Positions 32,743-43,942 of a DNA stretch of 64,000 bases are shown piece after piece. The notes below the pieces were generated by a model. It was given only the letters and a program-made list of their open reading frames with translations, searched no databases and was not told where the DNA came from. The position numbers and the translations under genes were made by a program. Numbering within the stretch: the first letter of the stretch is position 1; each line of letters opens with the position of its first letter. The DNA is from Lactobacillus sp. LL6 (lineage in GTDB: Bacteria > Bacillota > Bacilli > Lactobacillales > Lactobacillaceae). The stretch spans positions 868,001 to 932,000 of the forward strand of contig NZ_VLLR01000001.1 of NCBI RefSeq assembly GCF_007570935.1. The letters are read 5' to 3'.

Positions 32743-35700
32743 TTATTTAACTTCAATTACCTGTTTAGCGTCAAGCAAAATCAAATATTTTCCCTTGACT
32801 TTTTTGTCGCTGAAGCCATTTAGCGCTTGCTCATAAAGTCGAAGTTGACCAGTGTACTTTTGCTTAATATTAGTAATGGCCTCATTTAAATGATTCTTAT
32901 CTACATAATCGGTTTTATAATCAAATAAAATAATACCATCTTCATCTATAAAGTAACCGTCAATTGTACCATGAACTAAAATTTTGGCATTTTTATCACT
33001 AAAATCACCAAATAATTTACTTGCTGAAATTAAACTTGAAAAATCAACTTCTCTTTTTAAATTTTCAGGTTTCTTCCAAAACTTTTTGGCAAAATCACTA
33101 TGAACAAACCACTCTATTTGGTCTTTTTTAATACTTGAGATAATTTCAGGATTTAGTTTTTTTCTTAAAACTAATTCTTCGAGTTCTTTTTCAAGTTGTT
33201 TTTCATCATTATTTTTATAATCATAATATTGCAAGATTAAGTGAGTTGCCGTACCAATCTCTGCTCCTGTAAAACTTGTTTCAAATAAGAAATTTGGCTT
33301 AGTGTCAATTGGTTGCAAATATCGATTAGTAGATGAAATAAGACGTGAATTTTCCAAATCTGTTTCAAGAGGATCGTTAAAAGCTTTTTTAATTTCAGAA
33401 ACAGCTTGATATGCTGTAGTTTGACTAGCATCTTTAAAAGGATAATCAAAATCATAAAGCTTGCGTGCTGTTTCTATTAATAAAGCAGAATCCTGACTAT
33501 TTTCAGTTGCTTCTTCTTGTGAAGTATTTTCACTAAGTTCTTGCGCACTATAATCAATAAATAAGACTTCTTTATTTTCATCAATTGCACTGCTAATGTC
33601 TGCCATATTTTGGCTAATTTGTCGGTCAAGTTTTAAACTTGGTCCAATAAAATCAAGAGGACTATTAGCATTTAATTTATGTAAAAGTGCTTTAGGATTT
33701 TGTTTTTGCCAATTGCTTAATTTTTTATCAAAACTAGCAATATCACCAATTAGTATTAGCTTTTGCTTGGCTCTAGTTAAAGCAACATAAAAGATTCTTG
33801 CTTCTTCTTCTAACAATTGACGTTTTTTCTCAATATTTCCATACGATTTAATTAATGAATCAATACGATACTGTGATTTACGCAAAGTAATCCCTAGCTC
33901 ATTAGGATTAATTACATAATTTCCACGCAAGTCACTCATTTGATATTTTTTCTCAATTCCTAAATAAAATACAATTGGAAATTCTAGCCCCTTTGAACCA
34001 TGTATAGTCATTAATTTAATTGAATTTCCAGCTTCTTTAGTCAAAAGCGGCTGACTTAAATCTTTTTGGCTTCGACGAATACGTTCAATAAAGTTAATGA
34101 ATTGATATAGCCCCTTGAATCCTGCGCTTTCATAAGAAGTAGCTCTTTCATATAAAGCTTCTAAATTAACTCGCCGCTGTTCCCCATTTGGAAGAGCTGT
34201 CATAATTTCTAATAGATTAGTTTTTGCATAAATACTCCAAATCAAATCAGAAATCCGATGCGTTGCAGAAAAATCTCGCAATTCTTCCAATTGATTTAAA
34301 AAGTTTTTGATTTTTTTAGACAACTCGTCATTTTTAGACACATAACTAGTTAATGCATTATAAAAACTATTATTTTTACTTTTGATTCTAATTTTAGCAA
34401 ATTCAGTTTCGCTAAAATTGAACAAAGGTGACCTTAAAACAGTTACTAATGGAATATCTTGATCTGGATTATCAATTATTTTCAAGTAGTTCATAATCAC
34501 AGTTAATTCGAAAGTTTGAAAATAATTTTCCGCATCTGTCACAAATAAAGAAATATTAGCTTTACCAAATTCTTGCATAATTTCTAAATTATGTGATCTA
34601 CTTCTAGTTAAAATGGCAATATCACTATAGGTAAACTTTCTAGTATGACCTAATTTTGCATCGTAGATTTGCAAGTTCTCTTTTTCAAATTGTTTGATAC
34701 GATCAATTACCATTTGTATTTCAGAAAAGTCTTTGTCATCTTTACTTTTTTTATGATAGATGACTTCTGTCGCTTTATTTAAATGCTTGGGATAATATTT
34801 TGCCCCAAAAATTAGTTGTCCTTCTTTTTGATAATCGATTCCTCCAAAATTTGGTGTAAGAATTTGATTAAAGAACGTATTTACTACTTTAGTAACTGGT
34901 TCAGTTGAACGAAAATTATCTGAAAGTAAAATCCGCTCATATTTATTATTATCTTTTCCAAACTCATGATATTTTTTTAAAAATAAGCTTGGCTCAGCTT
35001 GACGGAAACCATAAATTGATTGTTTAACATCCCCTACCATAAAGAGATTGTTTTTTCCTTCTTGTTTTAAAAGCTGAATAATATTTTCTTGCAAGGGATT
35101 TATGTCTTGATATTCATCAACCAAAATTTCTTTAAATTTATTTTGATAAAAATCACGAGCTAATTGTGAATTAGATGTATCTTGACTCAAAATTGTATAA
35201 GCCATTTGTTCTATATCACCATAGTCAAGCAGATTTTGGTCCCTTTTAAGTTCCGAAAATCTATCAATTAGCGCAAGTTCCGAATCAATAATAGCAGATA
35301 CTATCTTTTGAGAAGTACGAATTACTTCAAGTTGTTCTTTTTCATCTGTAACAAAAAATGAAGTAAATATATCGTAAATTTGACTTTGGATATTAGAGCG
35401 AACCTCTTTGGCTTCATTATATACATCTTGAATATCCTCATCCCATTTTTTGCTTATTCGCAAGGTACCGTCAAAAAGACAGTGTCTTATCATGTCACGT
35501 TGAGTATTATAAGAAGCATCATTGTTCACAACTTCTATAAAGTTTGACAGATTTTGTTCAAATTTTAAAAACTGTACTCGCAATTTTTCCAATTCTGTTG
35601 TTTCGAATTGGGATGTAGTAGTAATAGTTTTTAATTCAGCTTGAATATTAGTAGCAATATCTAATAAATAAGGTTTTATTTTTTGTTGCCATAAATCAGA

Positions 35701-36318
35701 TAAAACTAACTTATCTTCAATCTTATATTCATTAGCTAAACTTTTAAGCCAAGTACGATACTTTGGCTTAGCCATGGCAAAGTTATATAAATCTAAAAGT
35801 AAGTCTCTGGCGCTTTCTGCATCTCTATCACCAGCAAAATTATCATAAAATGCTAAAAAGTCCGTATCATTGTTTTCTAGCTTTTGACTTTCAACTTCAT
35901 GAAGTGCTTGCTCTTTTAATAAAGCAGCTTGTGTATCATCTGTTAAAACGCTGAAGCTGGGATCAAGATTGATTGCATAGTAAAATCTATGGATCACTTC
36001 TAAACAAAAGGCATCAATAGTAGAAATATTAGCAGTATCAATATTATTAAGTTGTGTACGTAAATGATTTCTTTGCTTAGAAGACAAATCATCTTTCAAA
36101 TGAGTTATTAATTCAGATTTGATTCGTTTCTTCATTTCCTCAGCCGCAGCTTTAGTAAAAGTAACTATCAGCAACTCATCAACATTTCTGCCACTCATTA
36201 TTTCTTTTAATACACGTTGGGTTAGGACAGTTGTTTTACCACTACCAGCAGAAGCAGAAACTAGAATGTCCTTGCCTTCTTCTTTAATGGCTTGTTCTTG
36301 TTCTTTAGTAAAAGGCAC
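32743..36318 (-). CDS. rexA: RexA/AddA, ATP-dependent nuclease-helicase subunit A
   Basis: The 1191-residue UvrD-family protein has Walker A SASAGSGKTTVL (about 21-32), Walker B VDEYQDINP (about 397-405), later SF1 motifs (TIHGSKGLEFPIVF; VALTRAKQKL) and a C-terminal RecB-type nuclease with GTIDGYFIDEDGIILFDYKTD (aspartates and DYK). With RexB it processes double-strand breaks for RecA-dependent repair. Its start overlaps the rexB stop by one base. Confidence 0.95.
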   Translation of the reverse strand: MPFTKEQEQAIKEEGKDILVSASAGSGKTTVLTQRVLKEIMSGRNVDELLIVTFTKAAAEEMKKRIKSELITHLKDDLSSKQRNHLRTQLNNIDTANISTIDAFCLEVIHRFYYAINLDPSFSVLTDDTQAALLKEQALHEVESQKLENNDTDFLAFYDNFAGDRDAESARDLLLDLYNFAMAKPKYRTWLKSLANEYKIEDKLVLSDLWQQKIKPYLLDIATNIQAELKTITTTSQFETTELEKLRVQFLKFEQNLSNFIEVVNNDASYNTQRDMIRHCLFDGTLRISKKWDEDIQDVYNEAKEVRSNIQSQIYDIFTSFFVTDEKEQLEVIRTSQKIVSAIIDSELALIDRFSELKRDQNLLDYGDIEQMAYTILSQDTSNSQLARDFYQNKFKEILVDEYQDINPLQENIIQLLKQEGKNNLFMVGDVKQSIYGFRQAEPSLFLKKYHEFGKDNNKYERILLSDNFRSTEPVTKVVNTFFNQILTPNFGGIDYQKEGQLIFGAKYYPKHLNKATEVIYHKKSKDDKDFSEIQMVIDRIKQFEKENLQIYDAKLGHTRKFTYSDIAILTRSRSHNLEIMQEFGKANISLFVTDAENYFQTFELTVIMNYLKIIDNPDQDIPLVTVLRSPLFNFSETEFAKIRIKSKNNSFYNALTSYVSKNDELSKKIKNFLNQLEELRDFSATHRISDLIWSIYAKTNLLEIMTALPNGEQRRVNLEALYERATSYESAGFKGLYQFINFIERIRRSQKDLSQPLLTKEAGNSIKLMTIHGSKGLEFPIVFYLGIEKKYQMSDLRGNYVINPNELGITLRKSQYRIDSLIKSYGNIEKKRQLLEEEARIFYVALTRAKQKLILIGDIASFDKKLSNWQKQNPKALLHKLNANSPLDFIGPSLKLDRQISQNMADISSAIDENKEVLFIDYSAQELSENTSQEEATENSQDSALLIETARKLYDFDYPFKDASQTTAYQAVSEIKKAFNDPLETDLENSRLISSTNRYLQPIDTKPNFLFETSFTGAEIGTATHLILQYYDYKNNDEKQLEKELEELVLRKKLNPEIISSIKKDQIEWFVHSDFAKKFWKKPENLKREVDFSSLISASKLFGDFSDKNAKILVHGTIDGYFIDEDGIILFDYKTDYVDKNHLNEAITNIKQKYTGQLRLYEQALNGFSDKKVKGKYLILLDAKQVIEVK

Positions 36319-39300
36319 TAGTTTTCCTCTCCTTCTTGATTTAAAATTTCTCTAATTTTAGTCATTAATTCGTTTTTCTTTAAAGTGGAGATATCGTGGT
36401 ATTGATTTTCCTTAAGCATGGCATCAAAGAAGAAAATATCACGATAATCAGAATAGGTTAGAGCATTATGAGTATTATCCTTACGGAACGGATTTAGTTC
36501 TATATTTCCAGACAGAATTTTGTTAGATGCCTGCTTAATAAGGTACTCATCATAAGCTAAAAGCAGGTCAATTTCTTCTTGATTGAAGTTAGCACTTGGT
36601 AATTTAAGCTTATTTTTTGCAGGTTTGACCCCATAGTAAATACTTGAATCGTCTTTTTCTAGTAATGGATCTGCTTCTAATAATAAATCAGGATCATTAT
36701 TAATAAGTCCACGATAAGTCAACTTATTATTAGTATCTAGGTATTTTTCATTGAGAGTTAATTTTTTGCTGATTAAACTAGTTCCATTTAACTTTTCTAC
36801 TTGTCTAGTAATAGTTTGATAAAAAGCACCCAATAACTTTAATTCATCGTTATTTGCAAAGAATTTATTATTTTTAGCTAAAACATCTAGATATGACACC
36901 ATTTGTAAGGATAAGCCATTATAAAACATTCCTAGATCAAAATCCTTTTTTGAGGATTTATAGTCAATTACTTGTGCTAGCACTTCACTGTCATTAATTG
37001 CTGCCAAATCTACACGGTCCATTTTTCCTCGTAAGTTTACATAGTGACTCCCTGTAAGATTAGGTATTTCAAAATTTAAGCCCTTAACTTTTTCTCCTAA
37101 ACCAAAACTTAATTCGGAATACTTAGCTTGCAAAGGAGTCTTTTTGACTGCACGATGCCAATTACGTGCTACTTTAGAGGTAGTATGATCTAAGCATTTA
37201 AAAAGATACTTATTAAATGGATCACTCATTAATTGCTTATATCTGCCTTCATTTTTCATGGTTTCGCGAGCTTCATAAAGAAGTTTTTCTAACTCAATAT
37301 TATCAATATTAGCTAGGTTAAGATGCTTTTGCTTTAGTTCTTTTACTAGCCTATCAAAAGTTTCATGGAAATAGTTTCCGGCTTGAATAACATCAAATTC
37401 ATTTTCAGAGCGTCTGCGAAGTTTTAGTCCATAATTTAAAAAGTATTCATATGAATTTTGATAAAATGTTTCTAATTGCGATACAGAAGCATTTAAATTT
37501 TGTCCATATAATTCTTGTGCTAGTTTACTATCAATATTTTGGGGAGTGTTGTCAAACTCCGTTGCTTTTAAAACAGCCTTAGTTTTTTCTGGGATTTTTT
37601 CTTTAGTTAGCTCTAATAAATCGGTAAGAACTTTTGAATTATTAGTGGCTTCTAAATAGCCTAAGTAACCTAGACTTGCTTGGGCATTAGTTAAAAATGA
37701 TAAGGTATTTTGGATACTCTTTGGTAAATCATGCTGCCACATTTCTGGAGCACCGTAATTTTTTAAATTTTCATAATAAAGAGAGGGATCTAATTGTTCA
37801 TTTGATGCATTTAATACGGGATATGACAGATAAATGTGATCTTGGGCTAAAGCCAAAGCCATTCCAAACTGATAATTTTGATCTAAATTATTTAGTTGCT
37901 GCGAATCTTCAATATAGGAATCATCACCAAAAACTTGTGCTAATTCGGATAAGTTTTCTGTACTTAAAAAGCTAGGATCTTTTTTAATAGCTGGCAAGTT
38001 TCCACTAGTTGCTCCAATTATAAAAACTTGTTTATAATCACCTGCTTGAACCATTCCCATTTCAGAGATGTTTACTGCATCTAAAGTTGATGGGATTTGA
38101 GAAAAGCTTGCTTCTCTAAAACCACTAATCAACATATCGAAAAAGTTCTTACTTTGAAATTCATCTGGATTAATTAGCAAGTAATCCTTTAACAGAGTGA
38201 TTAATAAATCCCAGACTTGCTCTGGCTGTTGAGCTTGCTGCAAGTCACCAGATTCTTGTGCAATTTCACGCCAATTTTCTAGTCTTTTTGATACTCCATT
38301 TTTGATTAAAAAATTAAAGAAAATAGTAATAGCTTTTTGACTATTTGTTTCAGTATTGATTTTTTGAAACATCTTATCAATTATTTCGATGAGAAATTGT
38401 CGCAACTTATCAATATTTGCGATTTCATCAGGCATTTTATCCAATTTGATAGTCTCTGCTTCAATAAAATCCGTAAAAGGCTTTTTCCATAGCTGATGAT
38501 TAATACCATGAGCTAAAACAAAGTTCTCTAATTCATCTACATCATGAAGGTAAGCTTGTTCATTTGGATACCAGTCTGGAATTAAAAGACGTGTCTTTAA
38601 GATAGTGATTAAGTTTTGTGTATTATAGGGATGCTCTAGTAGACTTGCTAAATTTTCAATTAATACAACTACGGGGTGATATTTCATTTCTTGCTGCAGA
38701 TCGTTAAAAAATGGAATATTATTTTGCCGCAAAATTGGGGTTAAATAAGTTTCATATTCATGCAAGTTAGGTGCTAAAATCAAAAAGTCTTGATAACGAT
38801 AATTGCTGAGGGCAACTTGTTGATAAATTGTATGCGCAACAAAATAAGCTTCTGCATATCTAGAGTCAGCTTTGACTAATCGAACTTGATTTAATTCTTC
38901 TGTTCTAGGGAGAGTTTGTGTCCATACTCCATTCAAGATTTCTCGCTTAGAAGGATTGAAATTGACTTCTTCAGATTCAATAGAATACTCAATATTTTCG
39001 GTTTGAAGATAATGGATCAAACGACTGATAGTCTTTTGAATGACATAATCATACTCTCCAGCTTCCGAGTTAGGATTTATCTCACCATTTTTTGTTTTAA
39101 AAGCAATTGTTACATTCTTTGCATATTTCATCAGTAATTTGATTGTTAGACTTTCTTGCAATGAAAAATGTGAAAAATCCGTAAAATAAAAACTTTTATC
39201 CCTAAGTTCTTCTTTTTTATTAGCTAATAATTCATTTAATTGAAATGCAATTTCATTTTTAGTAGAAAATTTACCTGCAATCTCTTCTAAGAATGCAGTA

Positions 39301-39791
39301 TAAATAATTTTTAAATCATGAATTTTGCTTTTTGTTTCTAAATCTAGATTACTTTCATCAATTTCATCTAAGTCTAAATTCCCATCATGAATTTGTAAAA
39401 CACTTTGATAAATTTGTTTAACTAATCCAGTATTGATATTAACATTTTTAAAAAGGTCTAATTCCTCACGTTTATTGTTTATGATTTTTTCTAAAAGCAT
39501 TGCACTTGCAGCATCATCAAGCTGAGTTGGCAATCCTTCTTCTGCTTCTTTTAAGAAAAACCATGCCAAACGTGAAAATGATAATACCTGTAAATTCTTA
39601 ACAGAAGCTTCAGATTTTTTATTTGAAATAGCAAGTTTGTTAATTGCTTTAACTTCTGTGGTAAACTTAATATGATTTGGAACGATGATGAAAGTTTCGG
39701 ATTCTGGATGTTTTTTGTAGTTTTCTACAGCTTTTTCCAGAATTTTTTCTTGTAATGGGTCGGTTTGTCGACCAGTTATAAATTTAATCAT
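36318..39791 (-). CDS. rexB: RexB/AddB, ATP-dependent nuclease subunit B
   Basis: The 1157-residue protein starts with the AddB-type degenerate nucleotide site ([13 protein letters not shown]) and ends with a RecB-family nuclease carrying [10 protein letters not shown] and VIDYKSS. The four cysteines that hold an Fe-S cluster in Bacillus AddB are missing, which is the feature separating RexB from AddB. It is the first gene of the rexB-rexA-dinG run and diverges from mvk across 82 bp. Confidence 0.94.
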   Translation of the reverse strand: MIKFITGRQTDPLQEKILEKAVENYKKHPESETFIIVPNHIKFTTEVKAINKLAISNKKSEASVKNLQVLSFSRLAWFFLKEAEEGLPTQLDDAASAMLLEKIINNKREELDLFKNVNINTGLVKQIYQSVLQIHDGNLDLDEIDESNLDLETKSKIHDLKIIYTAFLEEIAGKFSTKNEIAFQLNELLANKKEELRDKSFYFTDFSHFSLQESLTIKLLMKYAKNVTIAFKTKNGEINPNSEAGEYDYVIQKTISRLIHYLQTENIEYSIESEEVNFNPSKREILNGVWTQTLPRTEELNQVRLVKADSRYAEAYFVAHTIYQQVALSNYRYQDFLILAPNLHEYETYLTPILRQNNIPFFNDLQQEMKYHPVVVLIENLASLLEHPYNTQNLITILKTRLLIPDWYPNEQAYLHDVDELENFVLAHGINHQLWKKPFTDFIEAETIKLDKMPDEIANIDKLRQFLIEIIDKMFQKINTETNSQKAITIFFNFLIKNGVSKRLENWREIAQESGDLQQAQQPEQVWDLLITLLKDYLLINPDEFQSKNFFDMLISGFREASFSQIPSTLDAVNISEMGMVQAGDYKQVFIIGATSGNLPAIKKDPSFLSTENLSELAQVFGDDSYIEDSQQLNNLDQNYQFGMALALAQDHIYLSYPVLNASNEQLDPSLYYENLKNYGAPEMWQHDLPKSIQNTLSFLTNAQASLGYLGYLEATNNSKVLTDLLELTKEKIPEKTKAVLKATEFDNTPQNIDSKLAQELYGQNLNASVSQLETFYQNSYEYFLNYGLKLRRRSENEFDVIQAGNYFHETFDRLVKELKQKHLNLANIDNIELEKLLYEARETMKNEGRYKQLMSDPFNKYLFKCLDHTTSKVARNWHRAVKKTPLQAKYSELSFGLGEKVKGLNFEIPNLTGSHYVNLRGKMDRVDLAAINDSEVLAQVIDYKSSKKDFDLGMFYNGLSLQMVSYLDVLAKNNKFFANNDELKLLGAFYQTITRQVEKLNGTSLISKKLTLNEKYLDTNNKLTYRGLINNDPDLLLEADPLLEKDDSSIYYGVKPAKNKLKLPSANFNQEEIDLLLAYDEYLIKQASNKILSGNIELNPFRKDNTHNALTYSDYRDIFFFDAMLKENQYHDISTLKKNELMTKIREILNQEGEEN

Positions 39792-39873
39792 TAGTTCTTG
39801 GCTCCTTGTGTTTTTAATTTTAGCATAAGAGTGCCTTTCTAAATTTTAAATCTCATTTAAGGATGGTTAAAAT

Positions 39874-40782
39874 ATGAAGTCGAGTTTCTTAGCTCATGGA
39901 AAAGTTATATTGATTGGGGAACACTCTGTAGTTTATGGAATGAATGCATTGGCTATGCCAATTACTGCCCTACATATCAAAGCTGATGTAGAAAAATCCA
40001 ACGAAACTTGGATGGATACTGCAAAATATCATGGTCCGTTTTTTGAAGCGCCTAGTGACTATGATGGAATTAAATATGTAGTTAAAACTATGATGGAATT
40101 GGCTAATTCTTCTGCTCCTGTTAAAGTTACCTATACTGGAGAAATTCCTATGGAAAGAGGATTTGGCTCAAGTGCAACTGTAGCTTTAGCAACAGTTCGA
40201 GCAATGGATAAATTTTATCAATTAAACTTACCTGAAGCAAAAATTATGGAAATTACTAACCATGCTGAAATGATCAATCATGGTAAAGCTTCTGGTCTTG
40301 ATGCAGCAACTGTCAATTCTGATTATCTAGTGCTTTTTAATAAAGAAGACGGTCCTAAAAAACTTGAGGAAAAATTAAATGCTACCCTCCTTATTATGGA
40401 TACAGGTGAACTTGGTAATACTAAAGAAGCTGTAGGTATGGTTAGGAAACAACTTGAAACCAATGTCGATGCAAATAAAAAGATTGAGCGTTTAGGGAAT
40501 TTAGCAGATGCAACAATTGCATCTTGGCATAATCACGATAGAAAATCTATTGGTCAATACTTTACTGAAGCCGAAGAAATTCTTGCAAGTTTTGGTTTAG
40601 CTACTGAACGAATAAACCAGTTACAAAATATTGCTCTTAAAAATGGTGCTCTTGGTTTTAAGCTTTCTGGTGGCGGCTTAGGTGGTATTGTGCTTGCTCT
40701 TTGTGATAATCAAGAGATCGCTGAAAAAATTGCTGCACAAAGCTCTGAATTAATTGATGGATACTGGATTGAGGAAATTTAA
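39874..40782 (+). CDS. mvk: Mevalonate kinase
   Basis: The 302-residue GHMP kinase has the N-terminal HGKVILIGEHSVVYG, the phosphate loop PMERGFGSSATVALA (about 92-106) and the C-terminal KLSGGGLGGIVLAL. It phosphorylates mevalonate with ATP, the first of the three kinase/decarboxylase steps encoded here. An AAGGATGG ribosome site precedes the ATG. The stop shares one base with the mvaD start (TAATG). Confidence 0.95.
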   Translation: MKSSFLAHGKVILIGEHSVVYGMNALAMPITALHIKADVEKSNETWMDTAKYHGPFFEAPSDYDGIKYVVKTMMELANSSAPVKVTYTGEIPMERGFGSSATVALATVRAMDKFYQLNLPEAKIMEITNHAEMINHGKASGLDAATVNSDYLVLFNKEDGPKKLEEKLNATLLIMDTGELGNTKEAVGMVRKQLETNVDANKKIERLGNLADATIASWHNHDRKSIGQYFTEAEEILASFGLATERINQLQNIALKNGALGFKLSGGGLGGIVLALCDNQEIAEKIAAQSSELIDGYWIEEI

Positions 40783-41738
40783 TGAAAAAAACAGCTCGTG
40801 CTCATACTAATATTGCTTTGATTAAATATTGGGGTAAAAAAGACCCTAAATTGCGTTTACCTCTTATGTCAAGTCTGTCAATGACACTTGATAAATTTTA
40901 TACTGATACTTCTATTGAAGCAGCTGAGGAAAACTCTTTCTATTTAAATAATGAAAAACAAACTTCTAATGCTAGTAAACGTGTTTTTTCATATTTAGAA
41001 ATGCTTAAGAAAAAATATGACATTACCGATAACTTCACTGTTTCTTCAATTAATCATGTTCCAACCGCTGCTGGACTTGCTTCTTCTAGTTCTGCATTTG
41101 CTGCACTTGCAAGCGCATTTTGTGCTTATTATAATATTAATGTTGACAAAAAAGAACTTTCACGCTTAGCTCGTATGGGGTCAGGTTCTGCTAGCCGCTC
41201 AATTTACGGTGGTTTTGCTATTTGGCAAAAGGGCGATGACAATTCTTCTTTTGCCTATAGTTTAGATGAAAAACCAAAGATGGACCTTCATTTATTGGCA
41301 ATTGAATTGAATAAAAATCAAAAATCTATCTCTTCTACTAAGGGGATGGAACTTGCTCAAACTTCTTCATTTTTTGAAACTTGGATTCAAAAAAACGATT
41401 CTGAATTAAATGAGATGATTCAGGCAATTAAGGATGAAGATTTTACTAAGTTAGGAAGTTTAGCTGAATTAAATGCTAGTGAAATGCATGCCGTTAATTT
41501 GTCGGCTCAACCTCCTTTCACTTATTTTGAACCAGATACTATCAAAGCAATTAAACTTGTTGAAAATATGCGAACTCAAGGAATTGAATGCTACTACACT
41601 ATTGACGCAGGTCCTAATGTGAAGGTTCTATGTCAGTTAAGAAATGTAAAAGATATCAAACAACGCTTTGAGTCTTCTTTTAATAATGTTACTATAATCG
41701 ATGCAAGTTTTGGTCCAGGAGTTTCATATTTGGATTAA
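40782..41738 (+). CDS. mvaD: Diphosphomevalonate decarboxylase
   Basis: The 318-residue GHMP protein has the family's start HTNIALIKYWGKKD (about 8-21), PTAAGLASSSSAFAAL (about 88-103) and MGSGSASRSIYGGF. It turns mevalonate diphosphate into isopentenyl diphosphate with loss of CO2. It follows mvk directly and precedes phosphomevalonate kinase. Confidence 0.95.
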   Translation: MKKTARAHTNIALIKYWGKKDPKLRLPLMSSLSMTLDKFYTDTSIEAAEENSFYLNNEKQTSNASKRVFSYLEMLKKKYDITDNFTVSSINHVPTAAGLASSSSAFAALASAFCAYYNINVDKKELSRLARMGSGSASRSIYGGFAIWQKGDDNSSFAYSLDEKPKMDLHLLAIELNKNQKSISSTKGMELAQTSSFFETWIQKNDSELNEMIQAIKDEDFTKLGSLAELNASEMHAVNLSAQPPFTYFEPDTIKAIKLVENMRTQGIECYYTIDAGPNVKVLCQLRNVKDIKQRFESSFNNVTIIDASFGPGVSYLD

Positions 41739-41781
41739 TTATTGTATTTAAAACTTAATTAGATTAGAGGGTTAAAATCTT

Positions 41782-42861
41782 TTGATAACAGAAAAAGCCC
41801 CCGGGAAATTATATATCGCCGGAGAATATGCAGTTTTAGAACAAGATTGTCCTGCAATTTTGGTTGCAGTGGATCAATTTGTACGTGTTTCAATCACTGA
41901 AAATAAAACAGGTACAGGTCTTATCCACTCTAAGCAATATTCCCAGGATTCTATCCATTGGGTGCGTCAAGGCTCCAAGATGGTAATTGACAACAGAGAC
42001 AATCCATTTGAATATATTTTGTCTGCTATTTCCTATACAGAACAATATTGTATTGAACAAAATATTCCTATGAATGTTTATGATTTACATGTTAATTCTG
42101 ATCTTGATTCAGCAGATGGTAAAAAATACGGTTTAGGCTCCAGTGCTGCTGTTACTGTTGCTGTTGTGAAAGCTATTTTACGTTTTTATGGCGTAGAACT
42201 CGATAATGAGTTGATTTATAAGCTATCTGCTATTTCTCATTACTCAGTTCAAGGAAATGGTAGTGCTGGTGATATTGCTGCTAGTGTTTATGGTGGTTGG
42301 CTAGCTTATCAAACATTTGATAAAAATTGGTTAAAACAAGAACTAGCTACTAAATCCTTATCTGAAGTGGTCAGTGAGGCATGGCCTGGTTTAAAGGTTC
42401 AGCTTCTTATTCCACCAGTTGGAATGAAACTCTTAATTGGTTGGAGTCAGCAACCAGCTTCTACTTCACGATTAGTCGATGAAACTAATGCGAATAAGAA
42501 ATTTTTAAATGATGAATATCGAAAGTTTCTCATTAATTCACGTGAATGTGTATTAAAAATGATAGCTGGTTTTGAAAATAATGATATTAATACAATTCAA
42601 AAACAAATTCGCATAAATAGAGGTCTTTTGCAACACTTTGCGAAAATTAATCAAATCGCTATTGAGATTCCTCGCCTATCCAAATTAATTAATATTGCTG
42701 AAAAGTTTGGAGGAGCTTCTAAGACTTCTGGTGCAGGAAATGGTGATTGCGGAATTGTGATTATGAATGAGCATACTGATGGGGATGCCTTAGAAAAAGA
42801 ATGGAAAAATAATGGTATCCTTCCATTAAATTTACATGTTCACCAGATAACTTTTTATTAA
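41782..42861 (+). CDS. mvaK2: Phosphomevalonate kinase, TTG start
   Basis: The 359-residue GHMP kinase has the conserved start APGKLYIAGEYAVLE, the KYGLGSSAAVTVAVVKA loop (about 115-131) and the C-terminal GGASKTSGAGNGDCGI. The conserved N-terminus begins right at the TTG at 41782, with GAGGG 11 bases upstream, so TTG is almost certainly the true start. The weak start may lower its output compared with its neighbours. Confidence 0.93.
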   Translation: MITEKAPGKLYIAGEYAVLEQDCPAILVAVDQFVRVSITENKTGTGLIHSKQYSQDSIHWVRQGSKMVIDNRDNPFEYILSAISYTEQYCIEQNIPMNVYDLHVNSDLDSADGKKYGLGSSAAVTVAVVKAILRFYGVELDNELIYKLSAISHYSVQGNGSAGDIAASVYGGWLAYQTFDKNWLKQELATKSLSEVVSEAWPGLKVQLLIPPVGMKLLIGWSQQPASTSRLVDETNANKKFLNDEYRKFLINSRECVLKMIAGFENNDINTIQKQIRINRGLLQHFAKINQIAIEIPRLSKLINIAEKFGGASKTSGAGNGDCGIVIMNEHTDGDALEKEWKNNGILPLNLHVHQITFY

Positions 42862-42878
42862 TTAACAAAAGGTAATTT

Positions 42879-43895
42879 ATGTCAATTAGATCTGAGAGAA
42901 AAGAAGAACATCTGACATTAGCTCAGATGTTTTTTGATGAAAAAAAGAAAAACAGTTTTGATCAGATGCATTTAGTACGCCCAGCTCTTCCTGAAAGCGT
43001 GGTAAATATAGATTCAATTAAAACTAAAATGTTTAACAAAGTTGTTTCTGCTCCATTTTTTATAAATGCAATGACTGGTGGTTCAAAAAAATCTTATAAA
43101 GTTAACCAAGTATTAGGAAAAGTTGCAGCTAAAGAGAACATCGCTTTAGCACTTGGCTCTGCTAGTATCTTAGTAAGCGAGCATGAACAACTAGATAGCT
43201 TTTATATTGCACGTGAGGAAAACCCCAATGGAGTATTAATTGCAAATATTAATCCATTAACTCCTCTAAAAAATGCTCAAACTATTATTAATGAGCTTCA
43301 AGCAGATGCCTTACAAATCCATATAAATGCAGTTCAAGAAATTTCAATGCCTGAAGGTGATCGAAATTTTAAATGGATCAATAATATTCGTGAACTTCGA
43401 CAAGGGATAACTGTTCCAATTATAGTGAAAGAAGTAGGTTTTGGAATCGATGCTTCTGCTATACAACTTCTCAAAAGTGAAAATATTACTCTAATAGATG
43501 TTGCTGGGAGTGGCGGAACGAATTTTGCTGAAATTGAAAATGGAAGAAATAATCGAGATGTTTCTTATTTAGAAGACTTAGGGCTTCCTACTGTGGTAAC
43601 TGCTCGTATAGCTCAAAAAGCAGGCCTAGAATTTATTGTTTCTGGTGGTGTGCGTAATCCACTAGATGTACTTAAAGGACTTGTCTTAGGCGGAAAATAT
43701 GTCGGAGTAGCTAATAAATTTTTACAAGAATACATGGAAAATGGCGAAGATGGTCTTTTTAATGAAATTCATGCTTGGAAAGAAGAACTTGCTGGACTTT
43801 TAGCGATCTATGGTTGCAATAACTTAAGCGAATTACCACAAGTTAAAAGTTATTATGATTTTTCTTTAAAAAATATCATCGACCAACTTATTTAA
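42879..43895 (+). CDS. fni: Type 2 isopentenyl-diphosphate isomerase (FMN dependent)
   Basis: The 338-residue TIM-barrel protein has RSERKEEHL at the start (about 4-12), MTGG (about 66-69) in FINAMTGGSKKS, LGSASILV near residue 90 and VAGSGGTNFAEIEN (about 208-221) for FMN binding. It interconverts IPP and DMAPP and completes the mevalonate operon. Confidence 0.95.
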   Translation: MSIRSERKEEHLTLAQMFFDEKKKNSFDQMHLVRPALPESVVNIDSIKTKMFNKVVSAPFFINAMTGGSKKSYKVNQVLGKVAAKENIALALGSASILVSEHEQLDSFYIAREENPNGVLIANINPLTPLKNAQTIINELQADALQIHINAVQEISMPEGDRNFKWINNIRELRQGITVPIIVKEVGFGIDASAIQLLKSENITLIDVAGSGGTNFAEIENGRNNRDVSYLEDLGLPTVVTARIAQKAGLEFIVSGGVRNPLDVLKGLVLGGKYVGVANKFLQEYMENGEDGLFNEIHAWKEELAGLLAIYGCNNLSELPQVKSYYDFSLKNIIDQLI

Positions 43896-43913
43896 CATAA
43901 TATTTTATATTGT

Positions 43914-43942
43914 AAAAAAGCAGCTCATTTGAGCTGCTTTTT
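43914..43942. terminator. Bidirectional terminator after the mevalonate operon
   Basis: AAAAAAGCAGCTCA pairs with TGAGCTGCTTTTT. It serves fni (plus) and the rRNA methyltransferase gene (minus). Confidence 0.85.
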
